A DNA stretch of 64,000 nucleotides from JBKBYG01 sp046313435. GTDB taxonomy: Bacteria; Pseudomonadota; Alphaproteobacteria; Rickettsiales; Arcanibacteraceae. The position numbers were made by a program, and so were the translations under genes. The notes under the pieces are model-generated. The model made no database searches and had not been told where the DNA came from. It saw only the letters and a program-made list of their open reading frames with translations. The stretch is taken from positions 1 to 64,000 of the forward strand of contig JBKBYG010000006.1 in assembly GCA_046313435.1 (NCBI GenBank), read 5' to 3'. Numbering within the stretch: the stretch's first letter is position 1; every line of letters starts with the position of its first letter. Positions 8,411 to 16,929 of this stretch are shown one piece after another.

Positions 8411-9232
8411 ATGGAGATATTTTCAAACAGTGATATTGATAAATATATTATGATGATTTTAGCTAGCAGCTTTGCTATTTTAGGAAGTTTTATTTCCATT
8501 CTTTTATATTGTGCAAAAAAATTTTCTGGCAAAAAAGATGGAATAGAAATGATTTCAATATCTTCTCTTGTCATTGGTGCTTCCTTGATTGTTACCGGCA
8601 TTAATAACAGTAATTTTTTTGATGAAGTAGTACCGGAATTATTATATATAATTATTTTTCTTATAATATCTTTGATTCTAATATTTTTTTCTAAGCTCTC
8701 ATTTAATAGATTCTTTTTATATAAGCATAAAACTTTAAGCAGAATGTCTAAAGCAATTATAAGCTACGCTATAATTTTCTCAATGGCATGGACCATAAGG
8801 TCACTAACAATTTGGATAGATAATATTTCCTTCGAAGGAATTAAATTAATTCTTATATTATATGTATTGTCCGAAATAATATTCCTTACTTTTAATTTTA
8901 TTTATTTTAAATTTGATATAATTTCAAACAAAGAAAATAGTGATAAAAATTTAGAATTAGCAATATCTTATTTCGGGTATAGAATATCACTAGCTTTTAT
9001 ATTAAGTAGTGTAACAGCCTTTGTCCCGTATGATATCTTTAATGAGAAAAATCTATTAATTGACTGGTTACTGTTTGCATTAGGATTAAGTAGCAGTTTT
9101 GTTATAAGCATGAAAATTGTAAGCTGTATTGTTAGCAAAATCACGGTAGGTTTTGAACCTCTAGCAATAAATATAATAAAATCGACAATTTACATAAGTT
9201 TCGCTTTAGTTGCTTCAGGTTTAATATGGTAG
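8411..9232 (+). CDS. Multi-pass membrane protein of unknown function
   Basis: The 273-residue product starts at an ATG with AAGGGGA upstream. It has about eight hydrophobic helices in two sets of roughly four (around residues 12-33, 46-62, 75-94, 112-130, then 143-163, 190-208, 215-235, 250-270), which could reflect an internal duplication. No transporter or enzyme motif is visible. It is transcribed toward a palindromic repeat and a bidirectional terminator. Function unknown. Confidence 0.7.
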   Translation: MEIFSNSDIDKYIMMILASSFAILGSFISILLYCAKKFSGKKDGIEMISISSLVIGASLIVTGINNSNFFDEVVPELLYIIIFLIISLILIFFSKLSFNRFFLYKHKTLSRMSKAIISYAIIFSMAWTIRSLTIWIDNISFEGIKLILILYVLSEIIFLTFNFIYFKFDIISNKENSDKNLELAISYFGYRISLAFILSSVTAFVPYDIFNEKNLLIDWLLFALGLSSSFVISMKIVSCIVSKITVGFEPLAINIIKSTIYISFALVASGLIW

Positions 9233-9252
9233 GTTAGTTCATAGTTTAAAAA

Positions 9253-9277
9253 GATCCTGAAACAAGTTCAGGATGAC
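9253..9277. repeat. Palindromic repeat element (one intact arm)
   Basis: A 25-base copy of the dispersed element with core cctgaaacaagttcagg, itself an internal palindrome. A decayed partner arm can be traced around 9296-9324 (aatgctgaaaat). It lies in the space after the membrane protein gene. The same element occurs at 120-189, 47643-47711 and 59640-59762. Confidence 0.75.
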
Positions 9278-9371
9278 AGTAGGTCTCAAGGTTAGTGTAA
9301 TGCTGAAAATATTTTGCGGATCTCAATATCATAGTTATAGCGTAAGTATAAAATCTTCCTACCTTAACAAT

Positions 9372-9405
9372 AAATAGAATGATAATAATTGTTATCATTC
9401 TATTT
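9372..9405. terminator. Bidirectional terminator between convergent genes
   Basis: A perfect 14-bp stem (9372-9385 with 9392-9405) and 6-base loop, with A-rich sequence on the left and T-rich on the right, placed between the convergent genes ending at 9232 and 9413. It can serve both strands. Confidence 0.8.
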
Positions 9406-9412
9406 TAGTAAT

Positions 9413-10297
9413 TTAACGGTTTATATTAAGATTATGAAGACTCTTTCTTACGCTTTCGGGTGAAATAGCAGATTTACGATCTGTCGATTCCATCTTTTCC
9501 TTAGGCCCTAATTCTGAAGCCTTTGAGGTCAGTATATTTTCAGCTTGTTGGAGTTTAAGCTTTTTCAGAGGATGCTCTAGCTCTATTTCTGCTGTAGCTT
9601 TTGCTTCCATGTTTTTTAAATGTTCCCAAAACTTTTCTGGAGTAATTTCTTGGCTTTCTTTTCCTTCTTCAAGAAGCATTTCAACTGAGGTAGTACAAAA
9701 AACTTTATGTGCTTCAAGCAGTTTTGCTCCACATTCATTTATTAGAAAATATATAATATTTAATCTGTTGGTTGTTTTTGGGCTAGGACCATACGTAATA
9801 GTTGAAGCAAAAAATCTGCTTAAAGCATCCCCAAGAGCAGTATAAATTTCAGGCTTGTCTTTTGGTCTATAATTATTCGGATCATTTACATTAATCTGGA
9901 TATTGTTAACATCCACGCCATATGAAAGTATCAATTTTATACTTTCTTTATCAAACATCGATACAGCTCTAATTAGAGGATAAAATTTCGAATTTCTAAA
10001 ATTTTCTTTTGTTTCTTCTTGATTTTTACCGCGTAGATTATGATTGCCATCTAACACCGCTTTAATTACTTCTAATTTAATATCATTAGAGGGAAAACGC
10101 ATCTCTAATATATTACATAATACTCCTGTGTAACTATCTATTTCATAGCCCTTAAAGCGATCTGAATTCAATAGATCTCTTAGATCTTCGATTGTAAATT
10201 TTTTTCGAGTATTATTAATTTCAATCTCGTTACCAAGTCCTTTTATCACTTGCTCAAGCGACATACCTGAAAGTACAAGTTCATTATTATTTTGCAT
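9413..10297 (-). CDS. Ankyrin-like protein
   Basis: The start is set at 10297 (MQNNNELVLSG), which has AAAGGT 8 bases upstream; an in-frame ATG at 10360 has none. The 294-residue protein contains weak ankyrin helices around residues 105-200 (for example FYPLIRAVSMFDKESIKLIL followed by SYGVDVNN) and ends in a charged, helical tail with LKKLKLQQAENI. The other parts are not recognisable. It could be a host-directed or scaffold protein; the sequence does not show which. Confidence 0.65.
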   Translation of the reverse strand: MQNNNELVLSGMSLEQVIKGLGNEIEINNTRKKFTIEDLRDLLNSDRFKGYEIDSYTGVLCNILEMRFPSNDIKLEVIKAVLDGNHNLRGKNQEETKENFRNSKFYPLIRAVSMFDKESIKLILSYGVDVNNIQINVNDPNNYRPKDKPEIYTALGDALSRFFASTITYGPSPKTTNRLNIIYFLINECGAKLLEAHKVFCTTSVEMLLEEGKESQEITPEKFWEHLKNMEAKATAEIELEHPLKKLKLQQAENILTSKASELGPKEKMESTDRKSAISPESVRKSLHNLNINR

Positions 10298-10533
10298 AAC
10301 TTTTACCTTTATTAAGTTGTTAATAATAAAGTTTATAAACTTTTCTAATGAAGAAATCAATCTACAAGTTAATTTTATTAATAATTATAAGGTGTGGAAT
10401 TATTAGGTTAAAGCTTAAGATTTATATTAATAAGATAATGTAAAATTGGATAAAGTTTTATTAAATAGCTAATTTAATAAAAAATTAACTGCTATGTATT
10501 AGTATTTATTTAAATATAAAGAAATAGCAAATT

Positions 10534-12324
10534 ATGAATGAACTAAATTTAGATCAAGATCAAGGAGACGAACAGTATATTAATATTGGGAATCAATCAT
10601 CCCAAAACGAAACTGAGTCAAGCTTTGTATCTAAAGGTAAGCCAAAAAAGATTGGCGAAGCATTAATTGCGAAAGGGCTAATTTCTTCAGATCAGTTAGA
10701 AATCGCATTAAAAGAATTTAAAGAAAATAATCCAGAAGGAAAAATTTTAGGAAAAATTTTAACTGATTTAGGATTTATTACTGAGAGTGCGTTAGCTGAA
10801 GCTATTGAAGAAACTTCAGGTATAAAGAAATTTGATTTAGCTTCAGCAGTTTTAGATCCGAACTTACTTACAAAATTACCTAAAGAAGTTGCAGCAAGAC
10901 ATAAATGCCTGCCTGTCAATATTGAGAATGAACTGCTGATTGTTGCTACTAACGATATATATAATTTAGTCGCATTAGATCAAGTTAAAAAATACTATCC
11001 CAAACATCTAAGAGTTACACCTGTATTTGCTCAGGAAGCTGAAATTCTAGACGCTATTGATCAATATTATCAATATGAAATGTCTATTAATGGAATTTTA
11101 AAAGAAATTGAGACCGGGATAAGAAGTGAGAAAAAACAGTTAAGTGGTGAAGGTGAAGGTTATATAAATCCTACAGTAAGACTAGTTGATGCAATATTGA
11201 TCGATGCAATAAAAATGGGTGCATCTGATATACATTTTGAGCCTGAAGGAACTTTCCTACGCTTACGCTATAGGCTTGATGGGATTATGATGCAAATTAG
11301 GAGTTTTCATAAGGAGTATTGGTCTGCAATTGCTGTAAGGATCAAGATTATTTCTGGAATGAATATTGCTGAAACGCGTAGTCCGCAGGATGGTAGGATT
11401 GCATATAATGTTATGGGAAGAGAAGTTGATTTTAGGGTTGCAACTCAGCCAACTATTCATGGCGAAAATATTGTTATGCGTATATTGGATAAAAAACAAT
11501 CTTTAGTGCCGTTACCTCAATTAGGAATTAGTGAAGAAAATGTTAAACTGCTGATAAAGATGTTAAAGAGGCCAGAGGGAATAGTTATCGTTACTGGACC
11601 AACGGGAAGTGGTAAGACTACAACTTTATACTCAATACTAAATTATATAAATTCAGTTGACAAAAATATAATGACTCTTGAAGATCCTGTAGAATACCAA
11701 TTGCCGCTCATTAGACAGTCGAATATTCGTGAAGGTGTAGGAATGAATTTTATTGATGGTATTAAATCACTTATGCGTCAAGATCCGGATATTATATTTG
11801 TTGGAGAGGTCAGGGATGAATCAACTGCAAATATGGCATTAAGAGCAGCCATGACAGGACATCAAGTATTTACTACGCTTCATACTAATGACGCTTTAGG
11901 TGCAATTCCTAGGCTTATGGATATAGGGGTAAAACCTTCTCTCTTATCAGGTTCTCTGATATGTATCATTGCACAAAGACTTGCAAGAAAATTATGTGAA
12001 TATTGTAAGAAAGCCGATATTGCAAACGAGGAAGAGTGTAAAATTTTAGGGACAGAATCTGGTACAACAATATTTCGAAAACAAGGATGTGAAAAATGTT
12101 CAGGCAGAGGATATAAAGGAAGAATTGCTGTTTGTGAAATTCTACCTTTTGACCGAGGTCTTGATGAGCTTGTAGCAACTTTAGCAACACGTAAGGTAAT
12201 GTTAGAATATTTAAAAGAACATGGCTTTAAACAGATGGCTGATGACGGTATAGATAAAGTACTGAAAGGTGTCACAACTATTGATGAATTAATTGATAAT
12301 ATAGATATGACAGTAAGACTGTAA
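10534..12324 (+). CDS. Type II secretion / type IV pilus assembly ATPase (GspE/PilB)
   Basis: This 596-residue protein powers pseudopilus or pilus assembly from the inner-membrane face. After an acidic N-tail, an MshEN/T2SSE N-domain (about 40-185, KIGEALIAKGLISSDQLE) precedes the ATPase: GASDIHFEP, Walker A GPTGSGKTTT (about 352-361), Asp box, Walker B LMRQDPDIIFVGEVRD and the His box TGHQVFTTLHTNDA. A zinc-binding pair of CxxC motifs (LCEYC, CEKC) near residue 490-525 is characteristic of GspE/PilB assembly ATPases. It is 8 bases upstream of the platform gene, so the two form an operon. Whether it serves T2SS or T4P cannot be decided here. Confidence 0.93.
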   Translation: MNELNLDQDQGDEQYINIGNQSSQNETESSFVSKGKPKKIGEALIAKGLISSDQLEIALKEFKENNPEGKILGKILTDLGFITESALAEAIEETSGIKKFDLASAVLDPNLLTKLPKEVAARHKCLPVNIENELLIVATNDIYNLVALDQVKKYYPKHLRVTPVFAQEAEILDAIDQYYQYEMSINGILKEIETGIRSEKKQLSGEGEGYINPTVRLVDAILIDAIKMGASDIHFEPEGTFLRLRYRLDGIMMQIRSFHKEYWSAIAVRIKIISGMNIAETRSPQDGRIAYNVMGREVDFRVATQPTIHGENIVMRILDKKQSLVPLPQLGISEENVKLLIKMLKRPEGIVIVTGPTGSGKTTTLYSILNYINSVDKNIMTLEDPVEYQLPLIRQSNIREGVGMNFIDGIKSLMRQDPDIIFVGEVRDESTANMALRAAMTGHQVFTTLHTNDALGAIPRLMDIGVKPSLLSGSLICIIAQRLARKLCEYCKKADIANEEECKILGTESGTTIFRKQGCEKCSGRGYKGRIAVCEILPFDRGLDELVATLATRKVMLEYLKEHGFKQMADDGIDKVLKGVTTIDELIDNIDMTVRL

Positions 12325-12332
12325 GGTTTAAT

Positions 12333-13535
12333 ATGGTACAATATAATTATAAAGCTGTAAATGCATTAGGTAGAACAGTAAGAGGCTCTATTACAGCTGG
12401 AAACGAGATAGATTTAGAAGATAAATTAAAAAATCTAAATTTATACTTAATTGATTATAAAGAAAACAATATGCAAAATATAGAGTTTTTTAGTACAGTC
12501 ACACATAAAGAATTAATCTTATTTTGTTTGCAATTAGAGCAGCTTGAGAAAGCGGGTGTTCCTATATTAGAATCATTAAGTGATTTAAGAGAAAGCGTTG
12601 AATCAATTAAAATGAAGAATGTTATTGCAGAAATTATTGAAGCAATAAAAGGTGGTACAATTTTATCAGCAGCTTTAGCTGCTCATCCTAAAGTGTTTAA
12701 TGAAGTATTTATTGGGTTAGTGAAGGCAGGCGAGAATACTGGCCAGCTGCATATAGTATTCCATCACTTAGGTGAACACTTAAAATGGCTTCATCAAATT
12801 AAAACAAAAATTAAAAAAGCAATAAACTATCCGATGTTTTTGTTGTTATTAATGTGTAGTATAGTTTCTTTAATGATGTTGTTTGTAATACCAAAATTAT
12901 CAGGGTTCCTTTCTGCACAAAATTTTGAATTACCTACATATACTAAAGCTTTGATTACTACATCTAATGCTTTTCAAAATTACTGGTATTTAATATTCGG
13001 CTTGCCAATTCTATCAATAATTGCTCTAAAAATATCGATGAAAATCTTTGAACCATTAGCTTTTCTATGGGATAATATAAAATTATATCTACCAATTATA
13101 GGACCTACTATTAGAAAAATTGAAATGGCTAGATTTTGTAGGTTTTTTGCAATTACTTTTAAAAGCGGCATAGGTATATTAGAATGCCTTGATATAGCAA
13201 ATAATGTAGTAATGAATAAAATTATTAAAGAAAGTATTATTTCTGCAAGAGAAGAAATTTCTACAGGACAATCTCTAACTGCAGCATTAAAAGCCACAGG
13301 CCAGTTTCCTAATCTTGTAATGAGAATGATCAAAATAGGTGAGGATAGTGGTAATCTTGACCAAACTTTAGAAAACGTAAATTTCTTTTATGATAAAGAA
13401 GTTGCAGATTCTGTAGACCGTATGCTTGGATCAATTCAGCCAGCCTTGACAATTATTCTTGGTTCAATAATGTTTTGGATAACAGCAGCAGTATTTGGGC
13501 CATTATATAGCAGCTTTAGTAAACTTAATATTTAA
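12333..13535 (+). CDS. Type II secretion / type IV pilus inner-membrane platform protein (GspF/PilC)
   Basis: The 400-residue polytopic protein is the platform that couples the assembly ATPase to pilin extraction. It has two related GspF domains (about 66-190 and 270-392) with hallmark segments LEQLEKAGVPILESL and RFFAITFKSGIGILECL, each followed by the family's G-E-x-x-G-x-L pattern (KAGENTGQL and KIGEDSGNL). Membrane helices lie near 170-190, 215-235 and 370-390. It follows the ATPase gene after 8 bases and precedes a pseudopilin gene by 13 bases, forming a three-gene secretion cluster. Confidence 0.93.
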   Translation: MVQYNYKAVNALGRTVRGSITAGNEIDLEDKLKNLNLYLIDYKENNMQNIEFFSTVTHKELILFCLQLEQLEKAGVPILESLSDLRESVESIKMKNVIAEIIEAIKGGTILSAALAAHPKVFNEVFIGLVKAGENTGQLHIVFHHLGEHLKWLHQIKTKIKKAINYPMFLLLLMCSIVSLMMLFVIPKLSGFLSAQNFELPTYTKALITTSNAFQNYWYLIFGLPILSIIALKISMKIFEPLAFLWDNIKLYLPIIGPTIRKIEMARFCRFFAITFKSGIGILECLDIANNVVMNKIIKESIISAREEISTGQSLTAALKATGQFPNLVMRMIKIGEDSGNLDQTLENVNFFYDKEVADSVDRMLGSIQPALTIILGSIMFWITAAVFGPLYSSFSKLNI

Positions 13536-13548
13536 TCATAAAGAATTT

Positions 13549-14206
13549 ATGAATAAGGAAAAAGCTTTTACTCTTATCGAGCTATCTATTGTAATAATAA
13601 TATTAGGTTTAATTATGGCAGGGATTGTAGCAGGAAATAGCTTAATTGATAGTGCAAAAGAAAGATCAATATACACAATATAGAAGTTTAATATTCACTT
13701 TTAAAAATATTTATAATTTTTATCCAGGAGATATGCCAATCGCAAATCAAATATGGCCTAGTGCTAATAATGGCAATGGTAATGGTCTCATAGGAGATAA
13801 TACTGAAACTGCTGAAGTATGGGTGCATTTAAATTTTGCGAATTTAGTGCCATATAGTTCATCTCCCTCCTTTGACATTTTAAACAATACTTCAGTCTCT
13901 ATTTCAAATAGTAGTACGGTGATTTATTCTGTTGCTGCGCGTACTAAAACTTATATATCTTTAGTCCCAACTATAGGTACAACAAATATAATATCTCCCC
14001 TTAGTGCATATAATATGGATATAAAAACGGATGATGGTATACCAAATACAGGCAGAATGCTTACTTTTAATTTGGCCCCTACCGTTGCTTGTGTAAAGCA
14101 AGCTAATGGTACTACTAATGCAATATATACATATACAGGTAGTGCCACTTATTACGTTTTAAATACGTTTGATGCTTGTAATAAAATGTATTTTTACTTG
14201 GAGTAA
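13549..14206 (+). pseudogene. Pseudopilin gene with a frameshift
   Basis: The 5' frame (from ATG 13549) encodes a class III prepilin leader and helix, KAFTLIELSIVIIILG, then stops at 13681-13683. The +1-shifted frame continues the same protein (TQYRSLIFTFKNIYNFYPGDM to the C-terminus at 14206). Compared with the intact paralogue at 60011-60697 the joint lacks a few residues, so a short deletion near 13660-13680 is likely. The downstream part keeps the family motifs NGNGNG, VWVHL and DIKTDDG and two C-terminal Cys. It follows the assembly ATPase and platform genes. Translation past the shift would need frameshifting; sequencing error is the other explanation. Confidence 0.8.
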
Positions 14207-14262
14207 AAATTAAAATATAATAGAGTAAGATTTATTATCATAAAAATTTATATTTATAGTAA

Positions 14263-14925
14263 ATGTTATTAAAATTATATTACCTAATCCAAAGAGAAAT
14301 GTTACTAGCTTATAGAAAGCCAAGTATTTTCGTTAATCCTATATTATTCAATATAATTAATATCAGTTTATTTCCATTTGCTTTTGGGCCAAGTTTCTAT
14401 CTAAATAATAATGTTTTTCCTGGGCTAATTATAATCAGCATGATGTTTGCCTTAAGTATTTCAAATAATATTCTTTTTGAAGAAGATGTAGAGGATGGGA
14501 CATTAGAACAGCTTTTAATTTCTTCCATTTCACCAGCAAGTATTATTCTAGCAAAACTCATCTCCTATTGGGTAATAAGTGCATTACCAACAATTCTAAT
14601 ATTACCTTTTTTGGGTATTTTTTATTCTATTGCAGCAAATTTGATTATTGGAACAATTATAGTTATAAGCATAAGCAGTTTTGCTATTTCCATAATAATG
14701 GTTTTTTCCTCACTATTAACCTATAAGCTAAAAAGAAATATAATTCTTACTAGTTTAATTAGCTTTCCTTTTTCAATAACCATTATTATTTTCTCTACAT
14801 CCGCTATTAATAATATTGGGGCAGGACTAATTAACGATGCTATAAATCAACTTTCAATAATTATATCTTTTATTTTAATATTTTTACCTATTATACTGCT
14901 CATAGCGCCTTTAGCAATATTATAA
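14263..14925 (+). CDS. ccmB: Heme exporter protein CcmB
   Basis: This 220-residue protein with six membrane helices fits CcmB, the membrane subunit of the CcmABC ABC transporter used in system I cytochrome c maturation. The N-terminal RKPSIFVNPILFNIINISLF helix and the cytoplasmic EDVEDGTLEQLLIS loop are the family landmarks. ccmA and ccmC are not in the window, so the system is split, as it often is in Rickettsiales. It starts 56 bases after the broken pseudopilin and is followed by a decayed acetyltransferase. Confidence 0.88.
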   Translation: MLLKLYYLIQREMLLAYRKPSIFVNPILFNIINISLFPFAFGPSFYLNNNVFPGLIIISMMFALSISNNILFEEDVEDGTLEQLLISSISPASIILAKLISYWVISALPTILILPFLGIFYSIAANLIIGTIIVISISSFAISIIMVFSSLLTYKLKRNIILTSLISFPFSITIIIFSTSAINNIGAGLINDAINQLSIIISFILIFLPIILLIAPLAIL

Positions 14926-14940
14926 ATAAAGGAAAAAAAT

Positions 14941-15665
14941 ATGGAAACTCATGACATTAAAATAATTCAAACAGACCACTTGTATTGTAGAGCTTTTGTA
15001 GAGGAAGATCTAGAATTACTACGCGAAATTTATTAAGATTTTTATACAAATGCGATGGTCGTTCCTTATGCAGAAGGTAATGAAGAAGCATATAAGAAAA
15101 AATTATAATACTTTATTAGATTAAATGAAGGTAATAAAATATCTTTTATGTAGTATGTGATAAACACATAGATCGATCATTAGGTGTTGCAGGAATTAGC
15201 CGGTGGGAGAAGGGCTCGTATTATATTGGATATGTCTTTCCTAAAAGAGCTAGAAAACACGGATACTGTATTGAAATTTGTAGCGGATTAATGAAATTCT
15301 ATTTTGAAAAGCTAAAGCTTGATGAATTATATGGTAGGACTTTATCATATAATGCTGAGTCTCAAAAAATTATAGCTAATCCTGGAATGAAGCCAAAAGG
15401 CATCTCTAAGCCTGTAAATTTTAAAAATGAGTATTATACAGTATATTCAATCAATAAGGAACAATATATAAAATTTAAAGTAAGTAATTTTATACCTTTT
15501 GCCAAATGTAAACATCCGGATGCTCGCAGATTTAAAGATTTAATTACGCAAGATGTTAATGAAAGTAAATTTAATTCAGGCAATGAGGAAACAGAGGAAA
15601 ATCTTAAAAAAAGGAAGCAGCTTTATAATGAGTTGGAATATTATTTAAATCCAGAATTTATTTGA
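14941..15665 (+). pseudogene. Decayed GNAT-family acetyltransferase
   Basis: From ATG 14941 the frame reads as the start of a RimJ/RimL-type N-acetyltransferase (DHLYCRAFVEEDLELLREIY) but meets TAA at 15034 and again at 15106, then loses frame near 15150. The shifted frame carries the rest of the domain (GVAGISRWEKGSYYIGYVF, then KLDELYGRTLSYNAESQKI) and stays open to 15665. At least three lesions are present, so the gene is dead. The C-terminal extension beyond the GNAT domain (from about 15480) is not recognised. Two of the stops could each come from a single substitution in a Gln, Glu or Lys codon. Confidence 0.82.
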
Positions 15666-15794
15666 TCATGAATCTGGAGATTTATGGGACAATGGCAAAA
15701 GGTTAAAATTTATTAGATAAAGCTTGCATAAAATTAATATTAGTGTAAAATGTTTTTAATATTTTTTAGTAAATAATTTCATTAGGAGTTGAAA

Positions 15795-16661
15795 ATGAGT
15801 ATTTTTGAGATAATCCAAGCTAAAGATTTTAATGCTCTTCAAAATTTGCTTAATGAGAATCCTCAGTCGATAAATGAAAGGTACATGACTAATAATCTTA
15901 CTGTGTTACAATTCGCAGTTATAATTGGTGATGAGCAAATTTTAGATTTTATTATATCGAGTTTAGATAAAAATAAAATTGATGAATTAGATGCTGAAAA
16001 TATGACAGCTTTACATTGGGCTGCTAAGGTTGGTAGGTATAAAATATTATCTGAACTTATTAATAAAGGCGCTAATATCGAAGCGAGAGATATTTTTCAT
16101 TTAACTCCTCTTCATTTAGCAGTATCTAATGATAAACAATATTCATTCGAATCTACTAAAGCATTATTAGAAAATAAAGCAAATATTGATGCTAAAGCTC
16201 CGGATAAAACTACTCCGCTTCATACTGCTGTTGTCAAAAGAGATAAGTTTTTGGTGCAACTATTGATTAATTATAATGCTGACATCAATGCTGAAGATAA
16301 AAATGGCAACCCCCCTATATATAAGGCTGTATATAATGCAGATAAAGAAATAATTAAGCTATTAAAAGAAAAAAATGCAAATCTCAGCCATAAGGGGAGC
16401 GAAGAAGAAAGTTTGTTACATGTTGTTGCAGCTGGTTATAATGATAATTTTGAACAGGTCAAAGAAACGATATTATATTTAATGGACGAAGGCTTAAATA
16501 TAAAAGCATTAGATAAAAAGGGACTTAGACCTTTTCATTATACTAGTAAGCATAGCTTACGGGAGTTTATTAAAGATCTAGCTAATAATCCTTTAAAAAG
16601 AGATAATTCGAATTTCGTAGATAAGGTAAGTCAAGCTCCATCATCTCCTACGCTTCATTAA
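15795..16661 (+). CDS. Ankyrin repeat protein
   Basis: The ATG at 15795 is preceded by AGGAGTTGAAA. The 288-residue product is built of about seven ankyrin repeats covering residues 1-245, with strong consensus units such as MTALHWAAKVGRYKILSELI, LTPLHLAVS and TPLHTAVVKRDKFLVQLLI. A short polar tail ends SSPTLH. Ankyrin arrays bind protein partners; in Rickettsiales many such proteins are secreted, but nothing in the sequence proves export. It is followed by an inverted repeat that may be its terminator. Confidence 0.9.
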   Translation: MSIFEIIQAKDFNALQNLLNENPQSINERYMTNNLTVLQFAVIIGDEQILDFIISSLDKNKIDELDAENMTALHWAAKVGRYKILSELINKGANIEARDIFHLTPLHLAVSNDKQYSFESTKALLENKANIDAKAPDKTTPLHTAVVKRDKFLVQLLINYNADINAEDKNGNPPIYKAVYNADKEIIKLLKEKNANLSHKGSEEESLLHVVAAGYNDNFEQVKETILYLMDEGLNIKALDKKGLRPFHYTSKHSLREFIKDLANNPLKRDNSNFVDKVSQAPSSPTLH

Positions 16662-16727
16662 TTATATTACATCCTCGTAATATTTACATAAATTACTAGC
16701 CTATGAGTAGGTCTTAATTGTAATTTT

Positions 16728-16768
16728 AATAAAATATTATACTTATACATAAGCTATAATATTTTATT
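16728..16768 (+). terminator. AT-rich inverted repeat, possible terminator
   Basis: A perfect 13-bp inverted repeat (16728-16740 with 16756-16768) entirely of A and T, 66 bases past the ankyrin gene, with a further short cttat/ataag pairing inside the loop. Low GC makes the hairpin weak, so function is uncertain. Confidence 0.4.
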
Positions 16769-16885
16769 AATTTCATTTATAAATAAATATTTCATAAAAA
16801 CTAACTTCCTATAAATCATTTATTAATGATTGCTATGTAAATTAAAAATCAGATGTAATTTCAAAAATTTACAAACAAAAATCAA

Positions 16886-16905
16886 ACAGCTGCCCAGGTA
16901 GTTGT
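16886..16905 (+). promoter_or_regulatory. Short hairpin in the fliF leader
   Basis: As RNA, ACAGCUGC (16886-16893) pairs with GUAGUUGU (16898-16905) over 8 positions including two G-U pairs, with the loop CCAG. It is the only GC-containing island in the AT-rich leader and lies 25 bases before the fliF ATG, which has no Shine-Dalgarno sequence. A role in translation or as a regulator site is inference. Confidence 0.3.
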
Positions 16906-16929
16906 AAGCAGTAAAATTATATAAAATTT

